Shown piece by piece: positions 26,878 to 36,177 of a stretch of DNA of 64,000 nucleotides; the first letter of the stretch is position 1; each line of letters starts with the position of its first letter. Source of the stretch: Loktanella sp. D2R18 (lineage in GTDB: Bacteria > Pseudomonadota > Alphaproteobacteria > Rhodobacterales > Rhodobacteraceae); NCBI RefSeq assembly GCF_003318235.1, contig NZ_QOCG01000019.1:62001-126000 (forward strand). The letters run 5' to 3'. Under the pieces are notes generated by a model. The model was given only the letters and a program-made list of their open reading frames with translations. It was not told the origin of the DNA and searched no databases. Made by a program: the position numbers and the translations under genes.

Positions 26878-28323
26878 TTAATCCGCTTCGGCAGGGAAGA
26901 TCAAACGTTCATCGCACGGGGCGACACGCAGAATGTTGGTCGAACCGGGCGTGTTGAAAGGCACACCAGCGGTAATGACCACCATATCATCTTTGGTCGC
27001 GAGGTTTTGACCAATGGCTGCACGCACAGCAGCGATCACCGCATCCTTAAAACGGTCAACCGGGCCAGTGACCACACAATTTGTCCCCCAAGATAGGCAA
27101 AGGCGACGCGCCGTATCAATATGGCTGGTCATGGCAATGATCGGCACGCGCGGACGTTCGCGTGATACAAGCAAAGCAGTCGTGCCGGATTGTGAGAAAC
27201 AGCAGATCGCTTTGACATCGGTCGTTTCAGCGATTTCGCGTGCCGCGGACACAATACCGTTCGCTACTGTTTTACCCTCCGTGTGGCGTGATGCCTCGAT
27301 GATATCCGTGTAGGTTGGGTCAGTTTCAACCTCGCCTGCGACATTGTTCATCGTGGTTACCGCTTCGATCGGATAATCACCCGCCGCCGATTCAGCAGAA
27401 AGCATGATTGCATCTGCACCTTCATAAATCGCGGTCGCAACGTCGGAGACTTCGGCGCGGGTCGGCATTGGGGAATCGATCATTGATTCCAACATCTGCG
27501 TCGCAACAATCACCGGCTTCGCCGCCGCGCGTGATTTGCGGATCAATTGTTTTTGGATTGGCGGCACCGCGTGCACAGGCAATTCTACACCCAGATCACC
27601 GCGGGCAACCATGATGCCATCACTGACTTTCAGAATTTCATCAAACGATTTCACTGCGTTTGGTTTCTCGATCTTGGACAAGATCGCAGCACGGCCCTTG
27701 GCCAAAGCACGGGCTTGTTCAACATCGGCAGCACGTTGCACGAACGAAAGGGCCAACCAGTCAACACCCAATTCGCATACGAATTCGAGGTCTTTGAGAT
27801 CCTTTTCAGACAGCGCCGCCAATGGCAGGGTCACGTCTGGCACATTCACGCCTTTGCGGTTCGAAATTGTGCCACCGACGATGACTTCACAATCCGCAAA
27901 AGTCGCGCCGCAATCTTTCACGCGTAGTTTGATTTTGCCGTCATTCACCAACAGGTGCGCGCCGGGCTCTAGGGCATCAAAAATTTCTTTATGCGGCAGC
28001 TTCACGCGATTGACGTCGCCTTCGGCATCATCAAGATCTAACCGAAATGACGCACCAACGACCAATTCCTCTTCGCCATTTGCAAAGACACCGACACGCA
28101 GTTTTGGTCCCTGCAAGTCAGCGAGAATTGAAATCGGGCTGTCCAAATCTTTTTCAACTTGGCGAATAATTTCGTGGCGGACGCGAATTTCAGCGTGATC
28201 ACCATGTGACATATTCAAACGAAAAACATCAGCGCCCGCTTCGTGCAACGCTCGGATCATTTCGTAATCATTGGAGGCAGGGCCAAGTGTGGCGACGATC
28301 TTTACGTTGCGGTGACGTCTCAT
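26878..28323 (-). CDS. pyk: Pyruvate kinase
   Basis: Converts phosphoenolpyruvate and ADP to pyruvate and ATP, the last step of glycolysis. The 481-residue protein has the TIM-barrel domain with KIVATLGPAS, LADLQGPKLRVG, the signature region ILSKIEKPNAV and MVARGDLGVELP, a B domain and a C-terminal regulatory domain (ICCFSQSGTTALLVSRERP). An AAGGA site precedes the ATG at 28323. Divergent from the DUF1244 gene by 184 bp. Confidence 0.97.
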   Translation of the reverse strand: MRRHRNVKIVATLGPASNDYEMIRALHEAGADVFRLNMSHGDHAEIRVRHEIIRQVEKDLDSPISILADLQGPKLRVGVFANGEEELVVGASFRLDLDDAEGDVNRVKLPHKEIFDALEPGAHLLVNDGKIKLRVKDCGATFADCEVIVGGTISNRKGVNVPDVTLPLAALSEKDLKDLEFVCELGVDWLALSFVQRAADVEQARALAKGRAAILSKIEKPNAVKSFDEILKVSDGIMVARGDLGVELPVHAVPPIQKQLIRKSRAAAKPVIVATQMLESMIDSPMPTRAEVSDVATAIYEGADAIMLSAESAAGDYPIEAVTTMNNVAGEVETDPTYTDIIEASRHTEGKTVANGIVSAAREIAETTDVKAICCFSQSGTTALLVSRERPRVPIIAMTSHIDTARRLCLSWGTNCVVTGPVDRFKDAVIAAVRAAIGQNLATKDDMVVITAGVPFNTPGSTNILRVAPCDERLIFPAEAD

Positions 28324-28507
28324 GATAATTCCTTCGTGCGTCTAATGCCGTTAGCGATAACACCCGGCTTTGCGCCCTTATTGCGCAATTCTATCTCTAT
28401 CACAACTAGCCTACTACGCGTGACACCGGAATGACATCAAACATGTCACATGCGCCCTTTTTATAGGCTGCCATTGCAGCTAGGTTAAGACAACAACGGA
28501 GGATACC

Positions 28508-28801
28508 ATGGACGACCAAACCCGGATCGAGATCGAAGCCGCCGCATTTCGACGCTTGCAACGGCACTTGATGCAAGACCGCCCCGACGCGCAAAACATC
28601 GACATGATGAATCTGGCCGGATTCTGCCGCAACTGCCTGTCACGCTGGTACCAAGAGGCCGCAAATGAACGCGGCATCGAAATGGACAAAGATGCGGGGC
28701 GTGAAGCGTTCTATGGAATGCCGTTTGCGGAATGGAAAGCAAAACACCAAACCGAAGCGAGCGCCGAAGCACAAGAAGCGTTCAAGACATCGCATAGTTG
28801 A
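28508..28801 (+). CDS. DUF1244 domain protein
   Basis: A 97-residue protein matching DUF1244, a small helical family widespread in proteobacteria. Recognisable blocks are EAAAFRRLQRHL, DMMNLAGFCRNCLSRWYQEAA with two cysteines three apart (CRNC), and REAFYGMPFAEWKAKHQ. The CxxC pair may bind a metal, but the function is unknown. It stands alone, divergent from pyk, with GGAGG in front of its ATG. Confidence 0.93.
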   Translation: MDDQTRIEIEAAAFRRLQRHLMQDRPDAQNIDMMNLAGFCRNCLSRWYQEAANERGIEMDKDAGREAFYGMPFAEWKAKHQTEASAEAQEAFKTSHS

Positions 28802-28842
28802 TTATAAGGCCACATGTCCGCGCCCCTGCAATGCCAAAAGTT

Positions 28843-28876
28843 AAAAAGCCGCTGGGGCCCAATGCACCCAGCGGCT
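28843..28876 (-). terminator. Terminator of the dgcN-dgcA-dat operon
   Basis: AGCCGCTGGG and CCCAGCGGCT form a 10-bp stem around a GC-rich loop; on the minus strand a TTTTTAAC run follows. It lies 20 bp beyond the dat stop and closes the D-amino-acid gene set. Confidence 0.9.
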
Positions 28877-28896
28877 ATGTCTTTTGAGATGGTGCT

Positions 28897-29757
28897 TTAA
28901 ATCGCGACCTTACGGCTTTCGTCCAAATATATCTCGCGCAGACGCGCGGCGATTGGGCCGGGTGTGCCTGTGCCGATGGTTGCGCCGTCGATATCGACCA
29001 CGGGCATCACGAATGTACTGGCGGAGGTGATGAAGGCTTCGTCGGCTTCTTGCGCCTCAGCAATGGTAAAGCTGCGCTCTTCGACCTGCATTTGGGCCTC
29101 GCGTGCAAAACGCAAAACGGCAGCGCGGGTAATCCCGTGCAATATTTCATTGCCGAGGTTGCGGGTGATGATCGTGTTGCCTATGACAATATAGGCGTTG
29201 TTTGACGTGCCTTCGGTCACGGCTCCGTCTTCGACCATCCAAGCGTCATCAGCGCCCGCGGCCTTGGCCATCATTTTGCCCATTGATGGGTAGAGCAATT
29301 GCACGGTCTTAATATCACGACGCGCCCAGCGTTGATCTTCGATAGAGATGACCTTGATGCCTTTTTGCGCGGCCGGATTATCGGCAAGACCGGGTTTGTT
29401 TTGTGTGAACAGAACAACTGTCGGGGTCGTCGTTTCAGGGTCGGGAAACGCAAAGTCACGGTCGTCAGGTGCACCACGTGTGATTTGCAGATAAATCATG
29501 CCCTCTTTGATACCGTTCAAACGCACCAGTTCGCGGTGCACCTCAAGCAGATCGGGCAACACAGCCGGGTGTGGCATGTCAAGCTCATCCAAAGAACGTG
29601 CAAGACGCTTGGCGTGACCATCAAAATCAATCAACTTACCGTCCAGCACCGACGTGACCTCGTAAACGCCGTCGGCCATCAAGAACCCACGATCAAAGAT
29701 CGAAATCTTGGCTTCGTTTTCAGGTAGGTAGTCGCCGTTGACGTATACTGTGCGCAT
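28897..29757 (-). CDS. dat: D-amino-acid aminotransferase, class IV
   Basis: PLP-dependent transfer of amino groups between D-amino acids and 2-oxo acids. The 286-residue protein is a fold-type IV enzyme: VNGDYLPENEAKISIFDRGFLMADGVYEV at the start, PLP lysine Lys150 in RRDIKTVQLL, and VTEGTSNNAYIV. The start overlaps the end of dgcA: GGGGA before the ATG at 29757 makes it the best of three close ATGs (29769, 29763, 29757). With dgcA/dgcN this suggests D-glutamate or D-alanine turnover. Confidence 0.9.
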   Translation of the reverse strand: MRTVYVNGDYLPENEAKISIFDRGFLMADGVYEVTSVLDGKLIDFDGHAKRLARSLDELDMPHPAVLPDLLEVHRELVRLNGIKEGMIYLQITRGAPDDRDFAFPDPETTTPTVVLFTQNKPGLADNPAAQKGIKVISIEDQRWARRDIKTVQLLYPSMGKMMAKAAGADDAWMVEDGAVTEGTSNNAYIVIGNTIITRNLGNEILHGITRAAVLRFAREAQMQVEERSFTIAEAQEADEAFITSASTFVMPVVDIDGATIGTGTPGPIAARLREIYLDESRKVAI

Positions 29758-29759
29758 GG

Positions 29760-30719
29760 TCATCCCCATAATGCGGCGGCAGGTGCATGCACGCCATTGT
29801 CATCAAATTGCAGTGGTTGGTCACGGTCTTCGGCCAATAAGAGCGGCCCGTCAAGGTCCGTAAACGCCACGCCCTGCGCCAAAATGGTCGCTGGCGCCAT
29901 CGCAAGCGACGATCCGACCATGCAGCCGACCATCACGCCGTAACCCTCTTTGATCGCTTGCTCTTTCAAAGCAAGAGCCTCAGTCAGCCCGCCTGTCTTA
30001 TCCAGCTTGATATTCACCATATCGTATTTACCCTTGAGCCCCGGCAGGCTCGCGCGATCATGACAACTTTCATCGGCACAAACGGGCAAGGGGCGCGCGA
30101 TCTCAGAAAGCATGTCATCGGCGCCTGCGGGCAGCGGCTGTTCAACCATCTGCACACCAAGGCGGATCAAATGCGGCGCAAGGTCAGCATAGACGTCAGC
30201 GGTCCAGCCTTCGTTGGCATCCACGATAATCTGCGACGCTGGCGCACCACGGCGCACGGCCTCTAGCCGGGCCATATCATCTGGGGTGCCCAGTTTGATT
30301 TTTAGCAGCGGACGAAACGCATTTTTGGCGGCCTGCGCTTGCATCGCTTCTGGCGTATCAAGTGACAGGGTGAAGGCCGTGATCTCGGGTTTGGGCGCGG
30401 GTAAATCCAACAAATCCCACACGCGTTTGCCCGCACGTTTCGCCGCATGATCCCAAAGTGCGCAATCTAACGCGTTGCGTGCGGCACTCGCAGGCAGCGC
30501 ATCGGGCAGATCGTCCCACGTCCCTTCGAATTGTGCGATCTGCGCGGTCACGCTATCCAGCGTTTCGCCGTACCGGGCGTAGGGCACGCATTCACCACAA
30601 CCAGTGACGCCCTCACCCTGCGCGGTGACGGTCAAGACTTCGGCCTGCGTGCGCGATCCGCGACTGATCGTAAACACCTGCGCCAGCTGGAACACGTCGC
30701 GCGTTACGTCGAACTTCAT
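29760..30719 (-). CDS. dgcA: N-acetyl-D-glutamate racemase DgcA (enolase superfamily)
   Basis: A 319-residue enolase-superfamily enzyme. Acid/base lysines are in LKIKLG (140, 142), metal ligands are Asp167/Asn169 (VDANEGW), Glu193 (VEQPLP) and Asp216 (CADESCHD), and the second catalytic lysine is in NIKLDKTGG near 238. The dipeptide-epimerase-like sequence next to a DUF1611 protein is the signature of DgcA, which racemises N-acetyl-D-glutamate in the described DgcN-DgcA D-glutamate pathway. Identity rests on that neighbour pair. Confidence 0.87.
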   Translation of the reverse strand: MKFDVTRDVFQLAQVFTISRGSRTQAEVLTVTAQGEGVTGCGECVPYARYGETLDSVTAQIAQFEGTWDDLPDALPASAARNALDCALWDHAAKRAGKRVWDLLDLPAPKPEITAFTLSLDTPEAMQAQAAKNAFRPLLKIKLGTPDDMARLEAVRRGAPASQIIVDANEGWTADVYADLAPHLIRLGVQMVEQPLPAGADDMLSEIARPLPVCADESCHDRASLPGLKGKYDMVNIKLDKTGGLTEALALKEQAIKEGYGVMVGCMVGSSLAMAPATILAQGVAFTDLDGPLLLAEDRDQPLQFDDNGVHAPAAALWG

Positions 30720-30778
30720 CACGATACCCTTTTCGCTCGTTGCCCTACGAGGCCCAATCAAATTTAGTTAAGTTTGAT

Positions 30779-31780
30779 TTACAGCGCCACAAGCGCATCG
30801 ACCAGCCGTTCAGCACCTTGACGGTATGTATCCACCGCAGGCAGCCCCATGCGGGCTTCGACTTCGGCCAGATATGCCTCGGCTTCCGCTTCAGACAAAT
30901 GCTGGGTGTTCACGGAAACACCAATCACTTGGCAATCTGGATTCGCGATACGCGCCAACGGAAGCGCGGTATCGCGCAACTTTTCAAGGCTTTGCAACGC
31001 ATAACCCGGCAGACCGCGCATATGGGCGCGGGTCGGTTCATGCGCCAACACAAGCGCGTCGGGCTGGCCGCCATGGATCAACGCCATCGTCACGCCCGAA
31101 TAAGACACGTGGAACAGGCTGCCCTGCCCCTCAATGTGATCCCAGTGATCATCATCATTGTCCGGGGTTAGGTATTCGACCGCACCCGCCATGAAATCGG
31201 CGATCACAGCGTCCAGCGGCACACCGCCCCCGGTAATCAAAATGCCCGTCTGCCCGGTTGGGCGGAAGGTCGACTTCAAGCCGCGCTTTTGCATTTCCGC
31301 ATCCATCGCAAGACCCGTGTACATTTTCCCAACGGAGCAATCGGTCCCTACAGCCAAACAACGTTTGCCTGTACGTTTTTTGCCGTTGGCAATTGGATAG
31401 GCCACAGACGGAATACGCACATCAAACAAGGTGCGCCCGTTCACACGTGCAGCTGCCATCAAGTCGTTTTCATCGCGCAGCAAATTGTGCAGACCCGAAG
31501 CAATATCAAAGCCCATTTGCAGGGCTTCGACCAAGACTTCTTTCCACGCATCCGAAATCACACCACCGCGATTGGCGACCCCGATAACAAGGGTCTTGGC
31601 ACCTGCCTCTTTCGCTTGGGCGAGAGTCATATCGGCAACGCCGACGTCTGCACCACAACCTGGCATGCGAAATTGGCCGACGGCGTTATCGGGGCGCCAA
31701 TCTTTGATCCCCTGCGCCACCTTCGCGGCAAGCTGATCAGGCGCATCGCCAAGAAACAAAAGATATGGGGTCTGGATCAT
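30779..31780 (-). CDS. dgcN: D-glutamate N-acetyltransferase DgcN (DUF1611)
   Basis: A 333-residue DUF1611 protein with an N-terminal Rossmann-like half and a P-loop half (GTDCSVGK at 145-152, then TGQTGILITGGGVPLDAVIADF). DgcN is described as acetylating D-glutamate before DgcA racemises it, so that D-glutamate enters central metabolism. It is the first gene of a three-gene operon with dgcA (59 bp gap) and dat; GGAG precedes the ATG. Related proteins were long annotated only as DUF1611. Confidence 0.88.
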   Translation of the reverse strand: MIQTPYLLFLGDAPDQLAAKVAQGIKDWRPDNAVGQFRMPGCGADVGVADMTLAQAKEAGAKTLVIGVANRGGVISDAWKEVLVEALQMGFDIASGLHNLLRDENDLMAAARVNGRTLFDVRIPSVAYPIANGKKRTGKRCLAVGTDCSVGKMYTGLAMDAEMQKRGLKSTFRPTGQTGILITGGGVPLDAVIADFMAGAVEYLTPDNDDDHWDHIEGQGSLFHVSYSGVTMALIHGGQPDALVLAHEPTRAHMRGLPGYALQSLEKLRDTALPLARIANPDCQVIGVSVNTQHLSEAEAEAYLAEVEARMGLPAVDTYRQGAERLVDALVAL

Positions 31781-31928
31781 GGGACTACTCCGAATGCAGG
31801 GAAAACTCTTTCTTGACGATTACAGCGCCAATCGCGGGAATTCTTTGTTACCTTAGCCTATTGCCAGCTATAAGACGCAAAAATATCGCGCCAAATTGCA
31901 ATAGTTCGAATAATTTTGCGTACAGCCC

Positions 31929-31950
31929 GTAGGGTGGATCTCGATCCACC
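31929..31950. repeat. Short palindromic repeat, copy 3
   Basis: GTAGGGTGGATCTCGATCCACC: GTAG followed by an inverted repeat (GGTGGATC/GATCCACC). It differs from copy 1 by changes that keep the stem paired. It lies beside the amtB terminator in the 231-bp gap before dgcN. Confidence 0.75.
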
Positions 31951-31957
31951 AGCACAC

Positions 31958-31986
31958 AAAAAAAACCCGGGCGCAAACGCCCGGGT
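31958..31986 (-). terminator. Terminator of the glnK-amtB operon
   Basis: ACCCGGGCG/CGCCCGGGT with a CAAA loop, followed on the minus strand by eight or more T residues, 26 bp after the amtB stop. A textbook intrinsic terminator. Confidence 0.95.
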
Positions 31987-32011
31987 CATGCTCACTTCAC
32001 AAAGGTTAAGT

Positions 32012-33376
32012 TTAACCTTTTGAGAACTCAGGGTAGGCTTCCATGCCCAGTTCAGATACATCCAAACCGTTGATTTCAGCTTCTTCAGAAACCCGGATAC
32101 CGACGGTTGCTTTCAGGATGAACCAGACAACAGCCGATGCAACGATGGTCGCAAGACCAATCACAACGATACCGAATAGTTGCTGACCAACACTTGCGCC
32201 ACCAGTCAACACAACAGCCAGCGTACCCCAGATACCGCAGACGAGGTGAACTGGAATCGCGCCAACAACGTCATCGATCTTGAACTTGTCAAGAAGTGGT
32301 ACGCTAACGACAACCAAGACGCCGCCAATCATACCAATGATCGTAGACAGGCCCAAAGACGGCGCCAAAGGCTCAGCGGTGATAGACACCAGACCAGCAA
32401 GTGCGCCGTTCAGAACCATTGTCAGGTCGACTTTTTTGTACAAAAGCTGTGTGAGCAGCAGCGCAGCAACGGCACCACCAGCAGCAGCCGCGTTGGTGTT
32501 CGAGAAGATGCGTGATACATCAGCAACATCGCCAACGGAACCCATAGCAAGCTGTGAACCACCGTTAAAGCCGAACCAGCCCATCCACAGGATGAATGTA
32601 CCCAATGTGGCCAATGGCAAGTTTGAACCGGGGAAAGGTGTTACCTTACCGTCTTTGTATTTGCCCAAACGTGGCCCAAGGATGATCGCACCAGTCAACG
32701 CAGCCCAGCCACCAACAGAGTGAACGATGGTCGAACCAGCAAAGTCAGAGAAGCCAGCATCATCAACAAAACCGCCACCCCAAGTCCAAGAGGCTGTGAT
32801 AGGGTAGATAATTGCAGTCAAGATGATCGTGAAGATCAAGAATGGCCACAGTTTGATACGCTCAGCAACAGTACCAGAAACGATCGATGCGGTTGCCGCA
32901 CAGAACATCAGCTGGAAGAAGAAGTCTGAACCGGTCGACGCATAGCCATAGTCGTCAGCGCCTTCAGCAGTCACACCAACAGCTTCCAGAACACCTGGAC
33001 CGAAGAGGCCAGATAGGTAGCCGATTACGACTTCTTCACCCTCTACGATTTTCGTAGTGGAAATCGCCCAATCGCCGAGCGGGTACATCAGGTTGTAACC
33101 GATGAGGTAGTAAAAGATTGACGCCAACCCAAACAGCGCGACGTTTTTGGTCAGCTGTGTGGTCACGTTCTTTGAACGCACAAGACCGGCTTCCAACATG
33201 GAAAAGCCTGCAGCCATAAAGAACACAAGAAAGCCACCGATCAAGAACAGCAGCGTGTTAAAGATAAAGACGGAATCCGTTGGCACAGCGACCGCCACTT
33301 CGGCGTCCTGCGCAAAGGCCACCAACGGCATCGCAGTCGCGAGCGCTGAGGCTGGAATAAGATTTGAGAGTTTCAT
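32012..33376 (-). CDS. amtB: Ammonium transporter AmtB
   Basis: Inner-membrane ammonium channel. The 454-residue protein begins with a cleavable signal-like segment (MKLSNLIPASALATAMPLVAFA) and then has about eleven hydrophobic helices with the family's pore and signature sequences (DWAISTTK, DFAGSTIVHSVGGWAAL, LWMGWFGFNGGSQLA, VHLVCGIWGTLAV). The C-terminal tail is GlnK-interacting. The order glnK-amtB is the classical pairing, giving PII-regulated uptake. Confidence 0.97.
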   Translation of the reverse strand: MKLSNLIPASALATAMPLVAFAQDAEVAVAVPTDSVFIFNTLLFLIGGFLVFFMAAGFSMLEAGLVRSKNVTTQLTKNVALFGLASIFYYLIGYNLMYPLGDWAISTTKIVEGEEVVIGYLSGLFGPGVLEAVGVTAEGADDYGYASTGSDFFFQLMFCAATASIVSGTVAERIKLWPFLIFTIILTAIIYPITASWTWGGGFVDDAGFSDFAGSTIVHSVGGWAALTGAIILGPRLGKYKDGKVTPFPGSNLPLATLGTFILWMGWFGFNGGSQLAMGSVGDVADVSRIFSNTNAAAAGGAVAALLLTQLLYKKVDLTMVLNGALAGLVSITAEPLAPSLGLSTIIGMIGGVLVVVSVPLLDKFKIDDVVGAIPVHLVCGIWGTLAVVLTGGASVGQQLFGIVVIGLATIVASAVVWFILKATVGIRVSEEAEINGLDVSELGMEAYPEFSKG

Positions 33377-33408
33377 TAGTGTCTGTCCCTTGTTTTTTGG
33401 GGGCGCGC

Positions 33409-33747
33409 TTACAGCGCGTCGTCGTTTGTCTCGCCTGTCCGCACGCGAACGGCGCTTTCAACGTCGAGAACGAAAATCTTGCCGTCGCCGATTTTTTCGG
33501 TTTTAGCGGTGGATGCGATGGTGGAAACCACCTGCTCGGCCATCGACGCAGGTACGACGACTTCAAGCTTGACCTTCGGCACGAAATTCACGGCGTATTC
33601 TGCGCCGCGGTAAATTTCAGTGTGGCCGGATTGTGAGCCGAAGCCCTTGATTTCTGACACCATCATGCCACGTACACCCACGGTGGTCAGCGCCTCGCGG
33701 ACCTCCTCGAGTTTAAACGGCTTGATTGTTGCAATGATGAGTTTCAC
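33409..33747 (-). CDS. glnK: PII nitrogen-regulatory protein GlnK
   Basis: Trimeric signal protein that senses glutamine/2-oxoglutarate and controls AmtB and nitrogen metabolism. The 112-residue protein has the PII start (MKLIIATIKPFKLEEV), the uridylylation T-loop with Tyr51 in GAEYAVNF and the C-terminal VFDVESAVRVRTGE. It starts with GTG (33745-33747) behind GGGGAC; an in-frame open stretch to 33810 has no PII similarity. Confidence 0.96.
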   Translation of the reverse strand: MKLIIATIKPFKLEEVREALTTVGVRGMMVSEIKGFGSQSGHTEIYRGAEYAVNFVPKVKLEVVVPASMAEQVVSTIASTAKTEKIGDGKIFVLDVESAVRVRTGETNDDAL

Positions 33748-33875
33748 GTTCGTCCCCTTGCAATATTTAAATGCACGCCGCTTTTGCAGCGACGGCTTGC
33801 AAGGGGACAAAAACCGCGTGCGCCCCGTCCGAGCAAGGTTTCCGAGGTGTTAAACTGCCCACAAAGCGGCCACAG

Positions 33876-33894
33876 TTGCACAATTTTTGCACAA
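33876..33894. promoter_or_regulatory. Repeated TTGCACAA motif upstream of glnK
   Basis: Two TTGCACAA units 11 bp apart (TTGCACAATTTTTGCACAA) lie in the 273-bp gap between divergent glnK and the PBP gene. The tandem and the TGCAC/TTGCA halves recall NtrC-type sites, but the spacing is not the enteric consensus. A regulator of glnK-amtB is the natural candidate. Confidence 0.35.
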
Positions 33895-34020
33895 ATTGCC
33901 ACAACCGCCTACATTTTGAGCGATATAAAAACATGGTATCCGCGACTCATCGCGCTCTACATTTGTGAAAACCGGCGTTATGGTTGTGAAAAATATGATA
34001 AACAATCAATTGAGCAGACA

Positions 34021-36177
34021 ATGACTGGAAACGGCAATAAACGGACACCTTTGGTGGCCGATAAGCGCTACCCGGCGAAAACAACGCCAAAAAAGAAGCC
34101 CGCGCCGAAGAAAAAACCCGTCGCGAAACCTGCGGCCCGCCGCAAGGCCACGCCAAAACAGCGCAAGCCGCGCGGGCTATTGGGCTGGATTCTGCTGCCG
34201 CTCCGTTGGGCCATCCGCATCATTTGGGCCGTTAGCTGGCGTCTTGGCCTTGTCGTTGGGCTGATCATCGCCGGATTTTCATTCTATTTCGCGGCTCAGA
34301 TGCCCCCCGTTGAAGAACTGATTGACGGGCGGACGCGTGGATCGGTCACAATGACCGACTTCCGCGGCGAAGTCTTTGCCTGGCGCGGCGACCAATTTGG
34401 CGGCATGGTCACGGTTGGTACTGTATCAGACCACCTTACCAATGCCGTCGTCGCAACAGAGGACAAACGTTTCTACCGCCACTTTGGTATTTCCCCGCGC
34501 GGGATCGCATCCGCTGTACGCATCAACCTGCGCGAAGGGCGCGGGCCGCTGTCTGGGCACGGCGGGTCCACAATTACGCAGCAAACCGCAAAGTTACTTT
34601 GTCTGGGTGTACCATTTGACCCCACCCGCTGGGAATCGGAATCCGACTACGAAAACGACTGTCGCCAAGGCTCGCTTTGGCGCAAGGCCCGCGAGGCTGT
34701 GTATTCTGTCGGTATGGAAATCGCCTATACCAAAGACGAAATTCTCGCCATCTACCTGAACCGCGCCTACCTAGGCGCAGGTGCACGCGGTTTTGAGGCC
34801 GCATCGCAACGCTACTTTGGCATTCCCGCAAGGGCGTTAGACCCCGCACAGTCAGCGATGTTGGCCGGATTGCTCACCGCGCCGTCAACCTTAGCGCCTA
34901 CCGCCAATTTGCAGCGTTCCCAGAACCGGGCTGCTGTCGTCGTCGGCTTGATGGAGGACCAAGGCTATTTAACGACCGCCGAAGCTAATGAGGCCCGAAC
35001 CAACCCTGCGACCCTATCGGAAACCGCGCGCGCAAATGCCGCTACATTCTTTGCCGATTGGATCATGCGCAGCGGGCCGGAATCATTCACACGCAACACC
35101 ACCGAAGATGTGCATATCCGCACCACATTAGACCCGGAAATCCAAGCCGCAGCCGAAGAAGCAATGATCAGCGTGTTCGTGGAAAGGGTCAGCGCCGATT
35201 CCACGGCCCAGGCTGCGATTATCGTAATGTCCGCAGACGGCGCGGTACGTGCGATGGTCGGGGGGCGCAACATAGGTGAAACCGGCGCGTTCAACCGCGC
35301 GACCCAAGCCAACCGGCAACCGGGTTCGGCGTTCAAGCCATTTATATATGCCGCAGCACTTGATCTGGGCATGTCGCCCTACACGATGATCGATGATTCC
35401 CCAATCTGTTGGAAAGTGCGCGGTGCTGCCGATTATTGCCCTAAAAACTACGACCACGAATTCGTAGGGCCAATCACAATGATCGAGGCCCTTGCGACAA
35501 GCCGCAATATTCCAGCGATTGTCCTATCCGAAGATGTCGGCCGCGAATTGGTGCGGAACGTCGCCAATGGCTTTGGGGTCAACGGTGATCTCGCGACGGG
35601 ACCCGCGTTGGCGTTGGGCGTTTCGGAAAGCACGTTATTGGATATGACAGGCGCATATGCCGGCATCTTGAACGGTGGGTCGCAAGTGACACCCTACGGC
35701 TTGGTAGATCTGCGTATTCGTGGCGACAATGAATCGCTGATGGATTCGCAAGGATCTGGCATCGGTGAACGCATCATCAGCCAAAACGCAGCACGTCAAT
35801 TGACGTGGATGATGACCAAAGTTGTCGAAGAAGGCACCGGAGGCCGTGCACGGATTGATGGGTGGGACATCGCCGGAAAAACCGGTACAACCCAAGGCGC
35901 GCGCGACGCGTGGTTTATCGGATTTACTGGCGATTATGTCACCGGGGTTTGGATGGGCAACGATGACAACCGTCCACTGACAGGTGTCACGGGCGGCGGA
36001 CTGCCCGCAACGATTTGGCGCGAAACCATGACCCGTGTGCTGGCCGATAAAACACCGACGCCGCTGCCGCTGGTTGTACCGGAACGCCCTGTCGATTCAG
36101 GTCTCTTGCACAGCGAAGGCGGTGAGGTGCTCGATCAGGATATCCTGAATCTGCTGGATTCGATTATCGGCGACTAA
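34021..36177 (+). CDS. Class A penicillin-binding protein (PBP1A-like)
   Basis: Bifunctional peptidoglycan glycosyltransferase and transpeptidase. The 718-residue protein has a basic Lys/Pro-rich cytoplasmic tail (residues 20-50), a membrane anchor (about 70-92), a GT51 domain with catalytic Glu147 in ATEDKRFYRHFG, and a transpeptidase domain with nucleophile Ser436 in PGSAFKP (SxxK) and KTG at 620-622. ATG 34021 is taken over the in-frame extension to 33784. Overlaps the convergent hypothetical gene by 4 bp. Confidence 0.94.
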   Translation: MTGNGNKRTPLVADKRYPAKTTPKKKPAPKKKPVAKPAARRKATPKQRKPRGLLGWILLPLRWAIRIIWAVSWRLGLVVGLIIAGFSFYFAAQMPPVEELIDGRTRGSVTMTDFRGEVFAWRGDQFGGMVTVGTVSDHLTNAVVATEDKRFYRHFGISPRGIASAVRINLREGRGPLSGHGGSTITQQTAKLLCLGVPFDPTRWESESDYENDCRQGSLWRKAREAVYSVGMEIAYTKDEILAIYLNRAYLGAGARGFEAASQRYFGIPARALDPAQSAMLAGLLTAPSTLAPTANLQRSQNRAAVVVGLMEDQGYLTTAEANEARTNPATLSETARANAATFFADWIMRSGPESFTRNTTEDVHIRTTLDPEIQAAAEEAMISVFVERVSADSTAQAAIIVMSADGAVRAMVGGRNIGETGAFNRATQANRQPGSAFKPFIYAAALDLGMSPYTMIDDSPICWKVRGAADYCPKNYDHEFVGPITMIEALATSRNIPAIVLSEDVGRELVRNVANGFGVNGDLATGPALALGVSESTLLDMTGAYAGILNGGSQVTPYGLVDLRIRGDNESLMDSQGSGIGERIISQNAARQLTWMMTKVVEEGTGGRARIDGWDIAGKTGTTQGARDAWFIGFTGDYVTGVWMGNDDNRPLTGVTGGGLPATIWRETMTRVLADKTPTPLPLVVPERPVDSGLLHSEGGEVLDQDILNLLDSIIGD

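Noticed and set aside
27536..28198. A 220-codon plus-strand frame over pyruvate kinase
   Set aside because: Antisense shadow; the pyk frame is clearly the coding one.
33850..33900. A sigma-54 promoter for glnK on the minus strand (TGGCA...TGC)
   Set aside because: The GG and GC elements are two bases too close (8 bases between instead of 10), so it does not fit the -24/-12 consensus.
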